A stretch of DNA of 24,724 bases. It comes from Lysobacteraceae bacterium (GTDB lineage: Bacteria > Pseudomonadota > Gammaproteobacteria > Xanthomonadales > Xanthomonadaceae). A model generated the notes under the pieces. It was not told the origin of the DNA, did no database searches, and worked only from the letters and a program-made list of their open reading frames with translations. How positions within the stretch are numbered: position 1 is the first letter of the stretch; each line of letters starts with the position of its first letter. Below are positions 14,064 through 21,059 of the stretch, in pieces. The stretch covers positions 1 to 24,724 of the forward strand of contig DMID01000052.1 in assembly GCA_003449195.1 (NCBI GenBank). The letters run 5' to 3'. The translations under genes and the position numbers were made by a program.

Positions 14064-16001
14064 TTATTCGAGTTCGATGGTGACGCCGTTGAAGGTCGGC
14101 AGCAGGCGGATGGGGCTTTCGCCGCCGTTCCACTCGAGCAGCTTCTTCTCGCGCAGGGTCTCGAGCTGGCGGCGGGCGTTCTTGCGCACCGTGTCCTTCT
14201 TGTCGGCCGGGCGCTCTTGGTACCAATGGTTGTGATAGGCGATCAGGGGAATCTCGGTGGCGAGGTTGCCGCCAGTCGCCATGCCCGATTGCATGAGCTG
14301 GCGTAGCACCTTGACGGCGGTTGCAGTCCAGCCGGTGAGCGGGCGGGCCTTGCCGTCATGGTCATGGACGACCACACAGGAGGTAATCGGCTCCCCGTCC
14401 TCGTCTTCGCCAAGCTCCACTTGATCGAGGGCGAACGGCAGCGGGATGTTGTCCTGCCCGTCTTTCTGCTTCTCGACAACGGCGCGGTGTGCGTCGCCAT
14501 CCTTGCGGCACTGGATGACCGTATCGGCTGCACCTTGCAGGGCCGATGATCCGCGCATCCCCTTGTCCGCGTCCTTGCCGGAGTGATGGACGATCATGAC
14601 GTGCAGCGTCGGGTACTTCGCCATGAGGGCGCTGATGGCACCGACAAACCGCTTCATGTCCTTGGCTGAGTTCTCGTCGTCGCCTTCGCCGAAGAAGCGG
14701 CTCAGGGTGTCGATGATGAGCAAGGCGGGCGGGACGCCGCAGCGGGCCGTCACGTAGTCAAGCTCCCGCAGCAGACTTTCTAGCTCGTCTGGAAAACTAA
14801 GGGAGCGAGACAGCATGAAGATTTGAGATGTTTCGCCGCCCTTCACCTTGGCGATGGCCTTGCCGCGCATCCGTAGCCCCGACACACCCTCGCCAGCCGC
14901 GTAAATAACCGGCCCCTGCCGGGTGTCCCTCCCCATCCATGGTTGCCCCGTGGCGACGGCGTAACCGAGGTCCAGCGCGAGGAACGACTTACCCGCACCG
15001 GGGGCACCGTAGAGGACCGACAGGCCGCCTTCGCCGAGGATGCCGCGAACCAGCTTGAGCACCGAAACCTTCTTCTGGATGAACTCGGCGAACGGCTCCA
15101 GCAGGTTTGCCGCGAGAGCCTTTCTGGCTGCTTCCCACTTGGCAATGATGACCTGTGCAACTCGGCGACCATGCTCCATCAGGGCACGTTCGCTGTCGCC
15201 GATGCGGCGGGCCTTGGGTAGCGTGAGCTTGTCGAGGTAGTCCGGGCGCTTGGTTGCCTTGTCGCGCTGGCCCAGCGCCGAAGCCAAGAACAGGCGCTTT
15301 ACCTGTTCGTCGTCGCTGGTGAACTCGGCCAGCTTCCCGGCAAGCTCCAGGTCGGCGGGCGACTGCGAACCGTCACCGATTCCAAGCTGCTGCCAGTTGC
15401 CGTTCCAAAGCGACTCGAAGCGGCGGCCATACGTTGCCCGCGCCTTTGCCAGCACTTCTTCATCGCTGACTTGCAGGAGCGGCGGCACATCTACAACCGG
15501 GGCCGCTTGCGGCTTGTTCATCTCCGCGTGCAGCACCTCCAGCATGGGCTGGTAGTCGGCAACCGGAAGCGGGCGCACTACGTCGCCGGTGAAGATCATG
15601 AAACGCTTGTCGGAATAGACCTCTACGTTGTCCCGATGGACACCAGAGGGAACCGCGCCGCGCACGACGATGTGGTAGCCGGTGCCGCTACTACTGCGCT
15701 CGGTGTAGGACTGGAAGGCTTCCAGAATCTTCTGGTGCCGCGCCTTCTGTTCTTCGGTCGCGGGCTTGGTCGGCTTGTCGTCCAAGTCGATGACGCAGAA
15801 GGGGTCATCAGCCGACAGCATAAAACCGACGCGCAAGCCGTACTGGTCGGCATAGGCTTCGGCTTGCTCGAACGTCCCCCATGTGGCCGGATCGGTCGGG
15901 TCTGCCAGCCTTCCCGTCTTCGGATCGAGGGGCGCTTTGTCTGCGCGGGCGCAGGCCCATTGCGGGAGCTGCCGCAGCTCCAGCGGTATGTTGTTCTTCA
16001 T
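14064..16001 (-). CDS. Primase-polymerase/helicase fusion (replication protein)
   Basis: This 645-residue fusion is the probable replication initiator of the element. The N-terminal archaeo-eukaryotic-primase-like domain (about 1-165) has VIDLDD (70-75, metal-binding acidic motif) and SGTGYH (105-110). Residues about 195-260 (SPADLELAGKLAEFTSDDEQ, then RPDYLDK) resemble the small domain following the primase in NrS-1-type phage polymerases. The C-terminal RecA/RepA-like helicase ATPase has Walker A GAPGAGKS (332-339), Walker B LLIIDTLSR (427-435) and MIVHHSGKD. GGAGG precedes the ATG. It lies between alpA and the DUF669 gene in one leftward operon with gaps of 17 and 11 bp. A self-contained primase-helicase implies autonomous replication after excision. 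Confidence 0.88.
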   Translation of the reverse strand: MKNNIPLELRQLPQWACARADKAPLDPKTGRLADPTDPATWGTFEQAEAYADQYGLRVGFMLSADDPFCVIDLDDKPTKPATEEQKARHQKILEAFQSYTERSSSGTGYHIVVRGAVPSGVHRDNVEVYSDKRFMIFTGDVVRPLPVADYQPMLEVLHAEMNKPQAAPVVDVPPLLQVSDEEVLAKARATYGRRFESLWNGNWQQLGIGDGSQSPADLELAGKLAEFTSDDEQVKRLFLASALGQRDKATKRPDYLDKLTLPKARRIGDSERALMEHGRRVAQVIIAKWEAARKALAANLLEPFAEFIQKKVSVLKLVRGILGEGGLSVLYGAPGAGKSFLALDLGYAVATGQPWMGRDTRQGPVIYAAGEGVSGLRMRGKAIAKVKGGETSQIFMLSRSLSFPDELESLLRELDYVTARCGVPPALLIIDTLSRFFGEGDDENSAKDMKRFVGAISALMAKYPTLHVMIVHHSGKDADKGMRGSSALQGAADTVIQCRKDGDAHRAVVEKQKDGQDNIPLPFALDQVELGEDEDGEPITSCVVVHDHDGKARPLTGWTATAVKVLRQLMQSGMATGGNLATEIPLIAYHNHWYQERPADKKDTVRKNARRQLETLREKKLLEWNGGESPIRLLPTFNGVTIELE

Positions 16002-16018
16002 GGCCGCCTCCGCTGTAG

Positions 16019-16219
16019 TCAGTTCGCAGCGCTCAGGGATGCAGCTTCGCGTTCAGCGATCCACGCATCCACAGTCTCGCGTTTCCATGCGACGCAGTTC
16101 GGGCCGAGCTTGATGCCTTTCGGAAAGCGGCCCTTCTGGAGCCACTTGTAGAAGCAAGGGAGGGAGATGTTCAGGAGGACGCAAACATCAGTTGCGCGTA
16201 GGAATGCCTTCTCGGTCAT
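16019..16219 (-). CDS. alpA: AlpA-family regulator/excisionase
   Basis: A 66-residue winged-helix protein (MerR-like HTH_17) with the AlpA pattern FLRATDVCVLLNISLPCFYKWLQ then GRFPKGIKLGPNCVAWKRETVDAWI. GGAG lies eight bases before the ATG. AlpA proteins activate integrase or replication genes, or act as excisionase (Xis), in P4-like elements and islands. It is first in the leftward operon, directly next to the candidate promoter, operator repeats and iterated GGGATAT motifs, and is therefore the likely switch controlling excision and replication. The DNA targets are not known. Confidence 0.9.
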   Translation of the reverse strand: MTEKAFLRATDVCVLLNISLPCFYKWLQKGRFPKGIKLGPNCVAWKRETVDAWIAEREAASLSAAN

Positions 16220-16235
16220 GGTAGTGCTCCAGAAA

Positions 16236-16327
16236 AACCGTTGATGAATGCGCTACGGTTTCCGGACACAGTCCTACTGATGTACATGCGCTAGGAAAAA
16301 TATACCCCCGGATAATACGCATTGCAC
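16236..16327 (-). promoter_or_regulatory. Candidate alpA operon promoter with operator-like repeats
   Basis: On the minus strand a TATATT -10 (16299-16304) is preceded, with a 17-bp spacer, by GTGCAA (16322-16327) as a weak -35. Downstream, in the leader, AACCGT (16236-16241) and ACGGTT (16255-16260) form an inverted repeat. ATGCGCTA is repeated directly at 16248-16255 and 16286-16293. These fit autoregulation by AlpA or a helper-phage factor. Confidence 0.45.
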
Positions 16328-16442
16328 CCAGAAAGTAGATCCTCTTTTGCACCGCCAGATCGAGCAAATGAGAACCGATCTCAAGTAGAGAAAGGCTCGC
16401 GCATCCCAGCCTACCCCCAAGAATGCGGACGAAAGGACGGGC

Positions 16443-16540
16443 GGGATATGGGGACCCCCTAAAGGGGGAGGTCCCAGACATCCCGGCCCCCGTCCCGCTG
16501 GGATATCCCGCCCGGGATATGGGATATGAAGAAATATCCC
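16443..16540. repeat. Iterated GGGATAT motifs; candidate replication origin or control site
   Basis: GGGATAT occurs at 16443-16449, 16500-16506, 16514-16520 and 16521-16527. Its complement ATATCCC occurs at 16503-16509 and 16534-16540. The pair at 16500-16509 forms the perfect palindrome GGGATATCCC. Between the copies lies an inverted repeat centred on CCCCCTAAAGGGGG (16455-16468) flanked by GGGAC/GTCCC. A CCCGGG site (16511-16516) lies inside the cluster. Six copies within 100 bp upstream of a primase-helicase operon fit iterons or a master operator. Confidence 0.6.
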
Positions 16541-17025
16541 GGCTAGTTTCAGACGATGACGCGACCGCTAGAACGGCATCTTTACCGGGAGCATGTCACC
16601 GGAGGAAGACAGGGAGGCCAGCGACAGCGGCACCAACGCCGACCTTTTTACCCGGCTGGCGGGGCGGGCTGAGTTGAAACCCCTGTGGTTTTCAGGCTTC
16701 CAGATATGTAGTCGGCTGGTCTGCCCGAAAAAGAGTAACTCCGACAACGAGTTACAGACTTCGCCACTAGCTGGGGGCGTACAGAGGGGCGACAAACAGG
16801 CAAAAAGAAACCCCGGAGGGCGAACCCATCCGGGGTTGGAGCAGCGCGCCGGGCTTTGAATCGACGCGCCAACCAGTTTCCTCAGGGCGGCTCCGGGGTA
16901 GCTGGTAGGGCCAATGTCCCATAAAGCCCGAACCTCGGCACCGGGTTGGCATCACCTTTCTCCGTGCCCCACCATTTTTACGGCGGGAACATAGCGGCAA
17001 CCCTGAATTTTATTGGTTGCCCAGA
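16541..17025. other. Gene-free control region with structured sites
   Basis: No convincing gene was found in the rest of the roughly 800-bp gap between alpA and the DUF5681 gene; short ORFs here have frameshift-like composition. It holds a perfect inverted repeat GTAACTC (16735-16741) / GAGTTAC (16749-16755) that may be an operator, plus the minus-strand terminator listed separately. No strong plus-strand promoter was identified for the rightward genes. A TTTTAT-like element about 15 bp before the 17026 start could allow a leaderless mRNA. Confidence 0.5.
16802..16837 (-). terminator. Rho-independent terminator on the minus strand
   Basis: AACCCCGG (16809-16816) and CCGGGGTT (16830-16837) form a perfect 8-bp GC-rich stem with a 13-nt loop. 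On the minus strand it is followed by TCTTTTT (16808-16802). It would stop leftward transcripts that begin between about 16840 and the rightward genes, and would insulate the alpA promoter. Confidence 0.7.
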
Positions 17026-17631
17026 ATGAAAACACCGCCTTGGAAGCTGACGCCGGAAGAGCTGGCGAAGCAACAGGCCGAAGCTGCCGCCGCCCCCGCC
17101 GAGTCCGGCATCGCCAAAGATGCCAAGACCGGGCATTTCGCCAAGGGCAACGCGGGCCGTCCGAAAGGCTCCCGCAACAAAGTCACCCTTGCCATCGAGA
17201 ACATGATGGAAGGCGAAGCCGAGGCCATCACCCGCCATTGCATCGACCTCGCCAAGCGCGGCGACCCGACCGCCATGCGCATCGTCATGGATCGCATCGC
17301 GCCCGTTCGCAAGGGCCGCCCGATTCCCAAGCTGGAGAAGCGCGACGGCGAAACCAGCATCGAAGCCCTGCTTCGGGCCGTCCTCGAAGGGGAGATTGCC
17401 CCCGAGGAGGGCAAGGAGGTTGTCGGCCTCATAGAAAGCGCCGCCCGTGTGGCTGCTACCCAAGTCCTTGCAGACATGCGCCAGCGCCAGATGGAGGCCA
17501 TCCAGCGGGTAGCCGATTCCGGCGACGTTCCCGGCGGCGTCATGTTGGTTCCCATGCTGGGCGGACTGGACGACTGGGAAAGCGCCGTCCTCAAGCAGCA
17601 GCACCACCTCAAGCTCACCGTTAAGGAGTAA
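17026..17631 (+). CDS. DUF5681-domain protein
   Basis: The protein has 201 residues. The ATG at 17026 is used; a TTG at 17017 would add three residues, and neither has a clear Shine-Dalgarno. Residues 36-52 contain GHFAKGNAGRPKGSRNK, followed by a helical stretch with EAITRHCIDLAKRGDPTAMRIVMDRIAP and RKGRP. This is the DUF5681 pattern found in phages and genomic islands. The GN-x-GRPKGS-x-NK motif also resembles the N-terminal DNA-binding segment of some small terminase subunits, so a role in DNA recognition or packaging is possible but unproven. The middle (115-160) is helical and acidic. It is the first of a rightward cluster, with 3 bp to the next gene's ATG. Confidence 0.8.
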   Translation: MKTPPWKLTPEELAKQQAEAAAAPAESGIAKDAKTGHFAKGNAGRPKGSRNKVTLAIENMMEGEAEAITRHCIDLAKRGDPTAMRIVMDRIAPVRKGRPIPKLEKRDGETSIEALLRAVLEGEIAPEEGKEVVGLIESAARVAATQVLADMRQRQMEAIQRVADSGDVPGGVMLVPMLGGLDDWESAVLKQQHHLKLTVKE

Positions 17632-17634
17632 CCC

Positions 17635-18330
17635 ATGAACATCGAATCCGCATACCTCGTCAAAGACCCTGCCGCTACCAGCTTCCTCGACACCGCCCAG
17701 ATCGACACCGGCCTGTCCGCCATGCTGGGCGACCCCAAGGCGCTCGATGCCAGCGTCGCCCCGGACGTTCAGAGCGCCCATATCACGCTGCGCGAAGCGG
17801 CCAAAAAGATTGCGGCGCTGGTCGGCGACCCGACCCGGACGGAGGTGCAGAAGCATCACGCCGCCAAGCAGCTTGCCGACAAGGTGACGAACCATCTGGA
17901 GAAGTCCAAGGCCGCTATCGAGCAGCAGGCGGAGAAGCTGAAGGCGTCGTCCCTGGCTCAAGCTGACCTGCACCTTGGCCCCCGCTCGGAAAGCGGTGTC
18001 CTGCACTCGGAGATTCGTAGCTGGGTACGCGAGCAGGCCAAGACCCCGGAAGGGCTGCTGCAAGTGAAGCAGGCGATGGCAGATAACGATGACGTCGCTG
18101 CTGTCCTCTGGCACTCCCCGTCCTTCCTCGTCGGGCTGGCTCCTAGCGTCCATGAAGGGCTGCGACTCGAAGCCCTGCAATCGCGCAAGCCGGACCTGTA
18201 CGCGAACCTGAGCAACAGCGTCGGCCTCGCCAAGCTGGCGGGCAAGTATGAAGCCGCCATCCGCAAGGTTGCGCCCAGCTTCTACACGCCCAGCCTCGCG
18301 GAGCAGGCCAGCAAGCGAGTGGAAATCTAG
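17635..18330 (+). CDS. Hypothetical helical protein (231 aa)
   Basis: The ATG is preceded by AAGGAG, and only 3 bp separate it from the upstream DUF5681 gene, so the two are co-expressed. There is no signal peptide or membrane segment. Residues 45-110 (REAAKKIAALVGDPTRTEVQ, HHAAKQLADKVTNHLEKSK, QQAEKLKASSL) predict long amphipathic helices or a coiled coil. The C-terminal half (EALQSRKPDLYANLSNSVGL and AGKYEAAIRKVAPSFY) is also helical. I recognise no family. The acidic, helical build could suit a structural, scaffolding or DNA-associated role, but nothing in the sequence decides this. Confidence 0.78.
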   Translation: MNIESAYLVKDPAATSFLDTAQIDTGLSAMLGDPKALDASVAPDVQSAHITLREAAKKIAALVGDPTRTEVQKHHAAKQLADKVTNHLEKSKAAIEQQAEKLKASSLAQADLHLGPRSESGVLHSEIRSWVREQAKTPEGLLQVKQAMADNDDVAAVLWHSPSFLVGLAPSVHEGLRLEALQSRKPDLYANLSNSVGLAKLAGKYEAAIRKVAPSFYTPSLAEQASKRVEI

Positions 18331-18431
18331 CCCCCGACGAATCCCCCGGAACGAGTGGGGCGACCGGAAGGCGTTGATTGCCTTGGCGGTTTGCCCTTCT
18401 CGCCACCGGATAACAAATCAGGTAGCCCGCC

Positions 18432-18848
18432 ATGACCGAAGCTCAGACCCACCTAGCCGCGCTGGCCGACTGGATCAAAGCCAGCAGCGCACCGCGTAAA
18501 ACGCCGCTTGGCGGCGATACCGAAGTCGGGCCGTTCGCCGTCCTTGTTCCGCTGGCTGCCGACCAAGCGCCAGCGCCGACCTTCGACCGCGAAGCCCTGC
18601 CCCTGTGGGTACTGCAAGCGCAGGCACCCGCTGACCTCCCCGCCATCGACACCAGCGCCCCGGCTAGCCAAGACCACAAGGCGCAGCGCCTCGGGCATAT
18701 CGTCTGGATGGTGCAGGAGGGGCGCTTTCCGGGCGTCCAGCTTATCGACCTGACCGACCCCGGCGAAACGCTACAGGCGGCGCTTGACCGAGAAGCCCCC
18801 GGCCTTGACCTCGACCAGACCGCCGCCGTCTTCCTGCCCCGCTGGTGA
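18432..18848 (+). CDS. Hypothetical protein (138 aa)
   Basis: The ATG at 18432 lies 101 bp after the previous stop. Only a weak CAGGTA stands before it, so a separate transcription start in the gap is possible. The protein is acidic, Pro/Ala-rich in the middle (residues 35-75) and ends in LDQTAAVFLPRW. There is no membrane segment or recognisable motif. The stop is 4 bp from the next ATG, indicating an operon with the following gene. Coding is supported by third-position GC bias and tight packing. Function is unknown. Confidence 0.7.
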   Translation: MTEAQTHLAALADWIKASSAPRKTPLGGDTEVGPFAVLVPLAADQAPAPTFDREALPLWVLQAQAPADLPAIDTSAPASQDHKAQRLGHIVWMVQEGRFPGVQLIDLTDPGETLQAALDREAPGLDLDQTAAVFLPRW

Positions 18849-18852
18849 TCCT

Positions 18853-19326
18853 ATGGTCCGCGCCAAGAACGACGGCCCCGACCTGCCGCCGCTGACGCAG
18901 GACCTGCGGCACACACCAGCCGATGCCATCCACAACCTGTTCGGCGCTGTCTTCTTCCAAGCGTTGCAGGAGCAGGACCGGGAATGGGTGGAAAGCCCCG
19001 ACTACCTGCTGGTCGCCGAGCTTGCGGGGATCGACCTGGATCTAGCCGAGCGGGTGCGCCGGATGTTTCTTGCTGGCCAGATCAAGCCGGGAGCCTTCGC
19101 CGGGCTGGCCCCCTCCAAGCCGCCAGAGGCCCAGCGGTGGGGCAGTGCGCCCAAGTCCTCGACGACCATCCGCCCCGTCGAGATGGTCCGGGCAATCGCC
19201 GCGACCATGCCTGATGCTAGGCCGAGCGAGGTTATCCGCGCCTGCATTGCTGCGGGGATCAACCAGGCCACCGCCGCCACCCAAGTCAGCAAGTATCGAA
19301 AGGCGCTTGCTGAGTCGAACAATTGA
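18853..19326 (+). CDS. Hypothetical protein with a C-terminal MPDA module (157 aa)
   Basis: Start ATG 18853 follows GGTGATC and lies 4 bp after the upstream stop; a longer in-frame reading from 18784 would overlap that gene by 65 bp and is rejected. Residues 20-90 are helical (AIHNLFGAVFFQALQE, then YLLVAELAGIDLDLAERVRRMF). Residues 107-151 form a distinct module, RPVEMVRAIAATMPDARPSE followed by VIRACIAAGINQATAATQ. This module reappears in the next gene (19419) at about 21 of 44 identical positions. No catalytic motif is visible. The small helical module may be a DNA- or partner-binding unit, which is inferred. Confidence 0.75.
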   Translation: MVRAKNDGPDLPPLTQDLRHTPADAIHNLFGAVFFQALQEQDREWVESPDYLLVAELAGIDLDLAERVRRMFLAGQIKPGAFAGLAPSKPPEAQRWGSAPKSSTTIRPVEMVRAIAATMPDARPSEVIRACIAAGINQATAATQVSKYRKALAESNN

Positions 19327-19418
19327 TCGTCGTTCGGAGTGCCACTGCTGCGGCTCAGCTTGATTATTCACCTCATGGGCAGGGGAACAGGCCCCCGCCG
19401 CCTAACAGGAGAATCATC

Positions 19419-19709
19419 ATGGCAACTCGCAACCGTCGCGCCCCCAAGAACGACCAGCCCGAAGAAATCCAAGAGGCAGCCCCGGAAGTGCAGGCCGAGG
19501 AAGTCCAGCAGGAAGAAGCCCCCACCCCTGTGGTCAAGACCCGGAACGCCTCCACCGTCGAAAGCCCCGTCAAGCGCGTCTGGGCCATCGCCGACTCGAT
19601 GCCCGACGCCAAGCGGAAGGATGTCATCGCCGCCTGCGTTGAAGAGGGCATCGCCTTCTTCACGGCGCGGACGCAGTATCAGAAGTGGAAGCAAAATCAG
19701 GCGACCTGA
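19419..19709 (+). CDS. Small protein with acidic N-terminus and MPDA module (96 aa)
   Basis: The ATG at 19419 is preceded by AGGAGA at 6-bp spacing, the best ribosome-binding site in this cluster. A basic start (MATRNRRAPK) leads into a Glu/Gln/Pro-rich disordered stretch (residues 12-40). The C-terminal module at 49-92 follows (SPVKRVWAIADSMPDAKRKD, VIAACVEEGIAFFTARTQYQ), related to that of the preceding gene. A strong terminator lies 25 bp downstream, so this is the last gene of the rightward unit. The good ribosome-binding site and small size suggest high expression. No family function is known to me. Confidence 0.78.
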   Translation: MATRNRRAPKNDQPEEIQEAAPEVQAEEVQQEEAPTPVVKTRNASTVESPVKRVWAIADSMPDAKRKDVIAACVEEGIAFFTARTQYQKWKQNQAT

Positions 19710-19734
19710 TTAACCATCCGAGAATCAACGACCG

Positions 19735-19775
19735 AAACGCCCAATCCTGCCAAGGGGTTGGGCGTTTTGCTTTTC
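19735..19775 (+). terminator. Rho-independent terminator ending the rightward cluster
   Basis: AAACGCCCAA (19735-19744) and TTGGGCGTTT (19758-19767) form a perfect 10-bp stem with a 13-nt loop, followed by TGCTTTTC. Placed 25 bp after the 96-aa gene, it separates the cluster from the endonuclease gene, which must have its own promoter. Confidence 0.88.
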
Positions 19776-20003
19776 TGGAGGGGTCCATCTGGGGGAGGGG
19801 TCGGCCTTGTTACCTGCGATTTTAGGGGGCCAAAGGCCGGGGCTATAGGGTAGGGAGGGCCAAGGCCCGTTCGCCCGGTATAGCGCGGTTACGAGGGCCA
19901 GGGGCGGGGTGTTGGCCCGGTGCCCTAGCATGGCCCGCAATCGACGTAAAGTGCTCACTCGTTTATGCTTTGCTGTTTTGAATATGACAGCAAGGGGTAG
20001 ACG
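19776..20003. promoter_or_regulatory. Upstream region of the SmaI-like endonuclease gene
   Basis: The first 150 bp are G-rich with no ORF. From about 19940 the composition turns AT-rich (CGTAAAGTG through TTTTGAATATGAC). Possible -10 elements such as TATGCT and TATGAC lie there, but no convincing -35 was found. AAGGGG (19992-19997) is the Shine-Dalgarno for a TTG start at 20004. No controller-protein operator was identified. Confidence 0.35.
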
Positions 20004-20762
20004 TTGAGCCTTACGGATCGAGAAAAACAAGAGCTGCTGGATGCGCTGGGCCGTCTTACCCCGGCGCAACAACAATGGGTCAAGGCCGCCATCCATTCTT
20101 TCGGTGCTGCCTGCACCTTCAGGCGCGCCCCGAACTCTGATGTGGTCACTGATGCGGTGCTGGCCTCCCTCGGGGATCGGCTGCTGAGCCACCACGCCGG
20201 GAGCCGTCAGGCCCTGAGCAAAGACCGCTTCGAGTTTGCTTTTGAGTCGGCGCTGAATGAATCAGGCATCCCCGCCCAGCTTGTGAAGAGCCGGACCAAT
20301 CGCGGGCATGATATTAACATTCGCGGCGTTCCGGTCAGCCTCAAGACCGAAGCGGCGGCGACCATCAAGGACGACGCAATTCATGTCAGCAAATGGATGG
20401 AGCTGGGCCGGGGCGAATGGAAGTTGCCGCTGCTGCTTGAATTGTTCCTTGAGCACATGCAGAGCTATGACCGCATCTTCACGCTGCGCCGCCTGAAGGA
20501 CCAAGGGGCGACCATCCGTTATGAGCTGGTCGAAATTCCGAAGGCGCTGCTACTGGAGGCGGCCAACTGCGAGCTTGAGGTCTGCACCAATAGCCGCCAG
20601 AACCCGCAGCCCGGTTACGGCTATGTTCGGGATGCAGCCGGCCAGCTCAAGTACTCGCTTTATTTCGACGGCGGCACCGAGCGGAAGCTGCAAATCAAGC
20701 ATCTGCGCAAGGACCTTTGCAAAGTGCATGCGTCGTGGGAGTTTGAAACCGGGGGAATGTAG
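20004..20762 (+). CDS. SmaI-like type II restriction endonuclease
   Basis: The protein has 252 residues from a TTG start at 20004 with AAGGGG upstream; no usable in-frame ATG occurs before the conserved core. From memory the sequence closely follows R.SmaI of Serratia (about 247 aa). Shared stretches include ALNESG, SRTN-x-GHDI-x-I, LKTEAA, IHVSKWMELG-x-GEW, YDRIFTLR, LVEIPK-LLLEA, PGYGYV and LYFDGG-ERKLQIKHL. Candidate PD-(D/E)xK-type catalytic residues are E81, D103 and K114 in SLKTE. The predicted target is therefore CCCGGG, cut blunt if it behaves as SmaI. The rare start codon may keep expression low. The partner methyltransferase lies at the other end of the element (12644). Codon use matches its neighbours, and the gene appears intact. 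Confidence 0.85.
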   Translation: MSLTDREKQELLDALGRLTPAQQQWVKAAIHSFGAACTFRRAPNSDVVTDAVLASLGDRLLSHHAGSRQALSKDRFEFAFESALNESGIPAQLVKSRTNRGHDINIRGVPVSLKTEAAATIKDDAIHVSKWMELGRGEWKLPLLLELFLEHMQSYDRIFTLRRLKDQGATIRYELVEIPKALLLEAANCELEVCTNSRQNPQPGYGYVRDAAGQLKYSLYFDGGTERKLQIKHLRKDLCKVHASWEFETGGM

Positions 20763-20951
20763 GGGAACGCGGCCCGAGGGGGAGGGTAAGGGGTTTTCTC
20801 CCCCAACGGCTCCCCCGGCTTTTTGGGGCGGGCCGGAGGTCGCTGGAGAAAGGCCCGATGCCAAGGCCCCGAGAGAGGTCAGTTTTCCTCGGGGTGGCAA
20901 GTCGGGGTGTGGCGGCAGGTTTTCGGTAACTTATTGAAAACCTTGGGGTTA
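20763..20951. other. Gap between endonuclease and tRNA, with repeats
   Basis: GGGGGAG (20778-20784) can pair with CTCCCCC at 20798-20804 or with a second copy at 20810-20816, followed by GGCTTTTT. This is a possible terminator for the endonuclease. AGGTTTTC (20917-20924) and GAAAACCT (20936-20943) form a perfect 8-bp inverted repeat 8 bp from the tRNA 3' end, which could end the tRNA transcript or be an integrase arm site. Confidence 0.4.
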
Positions 20952-21028
20952 TGGTGGGCCCAGCAGGACTTGAACCTGCGACCAATCGATTATGAGTCGA
21001 CTGCTCTGACCAACTGAGCTATAGGCCC
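20952..21028 (-). tRNA. tRNA with CAT anticodon, probably tRNA-Ile2 (element-borne replacement)
   Basis: This 77-nt cloverleaf includes an encoded CCA. Acceptor GGGCCTA pairs with TGGGCCC, D-arm GCTC with GAGC, anticodon stem GTCGA with TCGAT around CTCATAA, and T-stem GCAGG with CCTGC. The anticodon-arm and T-arm sequence resembles E. coli ileX, so the tRNA probably reads AUA after lysidine modification by TilS. Automated tools usually label such genes tRNA-Met. It lies inside the element, 31 nt from attR, and differs from the split host gene in the D-loop, anticodon stem, variable loop and T-arm. The host copy is broken, so this gene likely supplies the function. Confidence 0.93.
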
Positions 21029-21059
21029 GAAAACTTCAATCTTACTGCCCTGACCTCTT

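Noticed and set aside
14053..14226. Longer N-terminus for the DUF669-like protein from 14226
   Set aside because: It would overlap the end of the primase-helicase gene with Arg/Pro-rich shadow sequence; the start at 14052 has an AAGGAA upstream.
16443..16540. CRISPR array
   Set aside because: The repeats are only 7 bp, irregularly spaced and in both orientations; no spacer-repeat periodicity and no cas genes are present.
16593..16859. Plus-strand ORF of 88 codons in the gene-free region
   Set aside because: Overlaps the minus-strand terminator, has no credible ribosome-binding site and no domain-like composition; better read as control region.
17010..18180. Large minus-strand ORFs opposite the DUF5681 gene and its neighbour
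   Set aside because: Antisense shadows without ribosome-binding sites; the plus-strand genes have a recognisable domain, tight spacing and good start signals.
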